Notes under the pieces: model-generated
What the model was told of the DNA's origin: nothing
Seen by the model: only the letters and a program-made list of their open reading frames with translations
Databases searched by the model: none
From: Sphagnum compactum
Taxonomy: Eukaryota > Bryophyta > Sphagnopsida > Sphagnales
Assembly: GCA_965153455.1 (NCBI GenBank)
Contig: OZ234494.1
Location: 21,948,001-22,012,000 of the forward strand
Direction: 5' to 3'
DNA length: 64,000 bases
Shown here: positions 62,111 through 64,000 of the stretch, piece by piece
Position numbering within the stretch: position 1 is the stretch's first letter
Layout: each line of letters opens with the position of its first letter
Made by a program: the position numbers and the translations under genes

Positions 62111-62805
62111 GAACCGGAGGTTAATTTTTCAAAATCTGAGAACCGCCCACAACACTGCTTCAAACCAGTGCTTTGGGACCTTATGATTAGTACTTACAGA
62201 GAGTATTCCTTCCTCATTCTTCTTCTTCTTCTTCTTCTTCTTACAGTAACAACAACAACAAACAAAGCAGCTGCTGGAATTCTTCCCACTGTCAGAAGTT
62301 AGAAAAGAAGTACTGGAATGCTCCTGCTGCTGGAGTTGCAGTCAGGACTCAGGACTAGTAGTGCTCACAATTTTGAATTGAAGAAAGCCAAAATTTGAAT
62401 ACTAGTGGGAAGTGTGAAGACGAAGAAGAACAAGAAGAAGAAGATATATGTACTTTCTGACTGCTGAGCTATGCTGCTGTCTCAGCTTACATAACTTACT
62501 ACCAAACACAGCAGCCAAGCTGATTGAAATGATAGTTTTGGTGATTGAGTAAAGTACCTTACAACAATGCCAAGTTCCAATAACAACAACAACAAAGACT
62601 TGCAATTGCAGGGCAGCAGCAGCAGTGCAGTAAAGCAGTTCCCAGAACTAACTCTCTTCTGCCTTTTCTGATGTCTCTCTCTGACTTTTCACATTAAAAG
62701 TGGGCATATGTATCTATCATGTATCATCCAATCTTTTGACTCTGAAATTTTGTGTCTTTTTGTTTTTCTAGAGTTTAACCACTTGCTTGCTGTAAAGCAG
62801 AATCT
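62111..62805. other. Spacer with microsatellites
   Basis: Contains (TTC)n near 62216-62242 and AAC/GCA-rich stretches near 62250-62620. A 35-codon frame at 62568 (MPSSNNNNNKDLQLQG) is low-complexity and probably not a gene. Confidence 0.4.
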
Positions 62806-62807
62806 AT

Positions 62808-63213
62808 TAGAGTTATCCGTAAAGTAACCCTGTCTTCACCCTGTCTTTGGGCCTCCTTTCACCCCCTATCCCCTCTTTCAGTCGTATCCGCAAAGTAAAA
62901 ACATTTCAATAAATCTCAGTATGAAATGCTGAAACTCAGCATTTGATGCACAAGGTTTGGGACTAATTATAGTAGTTGTACAGGTAAGAGGAGTGAAAAT
63001 ATATATGTAGCAGCAGTGGAGGCGCTCAGGAAAAAGGAAAGACAGGATGAAACTCAGTTTACCACTAAAATTGATGGTTTTCTAAGTTTCAACCCCCATT
63101 GAATGCTAATGTACTTCTTCTTTTTTGCGGGTTTTTTTTTTAATCTCACCCTGTGTATGACAAACCTCAGGGTTCTGGTGCTGTGTTTATCTTACTTTAC
63201 AGATAACTCAATT
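62808..63213. mobile_element. MITE-like element B
   Basis: The reverse complement of about 62815-63070 matches element A at 49325-49565. The left end reads agttatccgtaaagtaa and the right end is the complement of agttatctgtaaagtaa, a 17-bp inverted repeat with one mismatch. aatctatta occurs at 62801-62809 and again at 63220-63228 as a possible, but not adjacent, duplication. No coding content. Confidence 0.65.
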
Positions 63214-64000
63214 GCACGAAATCTATTATGAGGTTTGCTTATTAATGTACACTACCCCATAGTTCATCACAAAATAAAAGTCTTCATGTTGTTGAAGAAA
63301 GGTTCACTTTTGTTTTCCATTGCCCAAAATTAAAAAACAAAAATAAACTCTTCTCATGGCCATTTCCAAAATCAAGAGGTATTGTGACTTTATTTTATTT
63401 ATAATGGGCAGTTATTAATCTATTTCTCTTTTTTGTGGGTTGTGTCAAAGTTTGGTGAACAACATCACACATCAAATGAAGGAGAGCTCTTTAACACCCA
63501 CAAGGATCACACCATGGCCATCATGACTCTTTTAGGTTCTCTTTCCAATAGGCCAATGTGATCACAGTTACACACAGAATGATATAATCATGCTGGAGCA
63601 ATCTGATAGAGAGTCACTGAAATGGAGCCTTGTTTCTTGCTGCATGGACAAGCACCTCATTGGAGAGTTCCAACGTGGGTCTGGAAATCCCTAGGTAATT
63701 AGTGTTGAGAAAGTTAGGAATTTTTCACTATGAGGCATATAGGTTGACTTTGCGGAGTGATGAGTGCCCGCCTTCTTTCCTTATTAGAAATGTAGGAGGT
63801 CTGGCACATCATCCCTCATCTGTCCTGTCCCCAGATGATGATGATCATGATTCAGTGGGCAGCTGAGACCCACTTTCTCACATTGCCTAAATATGTGTGT
63901 AGAGTTGTCAACAGAACTGGTTTCCTTGGATTCCTCTGGATGCATTGCAATTCATGGATTTTGGTGCCATTGGTGGAAAACACTCTAATTGTTCTTGCAA
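63214..64000. other. Spacer to the window edge, no gene recognised
   Basis: Moderate AT content, no repeats or frames that I can support. Confidence 0.4.

Noticed and set aside
61681-62163. Frames with repeated NLFTNRKNLWF-type peptides
   Set aside because: Generated by the 42-bp tandem repeat, whose period is a multiple of three; no other coding evidence.
49195-63213. Elements A and B as the LTRs of one large retrotransposon
   Set aside because: They are inverted, not direct, and the interior holds ordinary plant genes on both strands.

Overview
The window reads as nuclear DNA of a land plant. The genes are split by short GT-AG introns, and the proteins are plant types: an alkaline/neutral (GH100) invertase, a pfkB fructokinase, an ERV41-type protein disulfide isomerase (PDIL5-4), an AIR9 microtubule-associated protein, a plant-type GDSL esterase and a plant alpha/beta-hydrolase. 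The long AT-rich, repeat-rich intergenic DNA and abundant microsatellites suggest a large, repeat-laden genome. I could not fix the lineage; a seed-free plant or a gymnosperm would fit. There is no sign of organelle, bacterial or viral sequence, and I saw no rRNA gene, intact tRNA gene or CRISPR array.

Layout. 0.2-1.7 kb (+): small five-exon gene. 2.3-4.3 kb (-): GDSL esterase/lipase. 4.35-5.9 kb: microsatellite-rich spacer. 5.9-6.6 kb (+): uncharacterised acidic/basic protein. 7.7-10.9 kb (-): alpha/beta-hydrolase with two candidate last exons. 10.9-15.0 kb: spacer. 15.0-18.6 kb (-): alkaline/neutral invertase. 18.6-22.1 kb: spacer with tandem repeats and a MITE-like repeat. 22.1-27.4 kb (-): PDIL5-4 with a 1.15-kb first intron. 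27.4-49.8 kb: AT-rich and almost gene-free. This stretch holds a foldback transposon with a target-site duplication, several degenerate tandem arrays, a broken hAT/ZBED-like transposase, a possible orphan first exon at 36.5 kb, and a second MITE-like copy split by a non-autonomous Helitron. 49.8-53.0 kb (+): fructokinase. 54.5-59.4 kb (-): an apparently intronless and broken AIR9 copy. 59.8-64 kb: tandem repeats and a MITE-like element that also occurs, inverted, at 49.2-49.6 kb.

The genes share no operon-like organisation. Invertase and fructokinase both serve cytosolic or plastid hexose metabolism (sucrose to glucose plus fructose, then fructose to fructose-6-phosphate), but they lie more than 30 kb apart and I infer no coupling.

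The best-supported novelties are: (1) a 903-bp Helitron insertion whose empty site is preserved in a paralogous repeat 27 kb away; (2) a 1.6-kb foldback element with a 13/14-bp flanking duplication; (3) a duplicated terminal exon in the alpha/beta-hydrolase gene; (4) a probable GC-AG intron in fructokinase; (5) an AIR9 copy with an in-frame TGA, frameshifts and a loss of A9 repeats.
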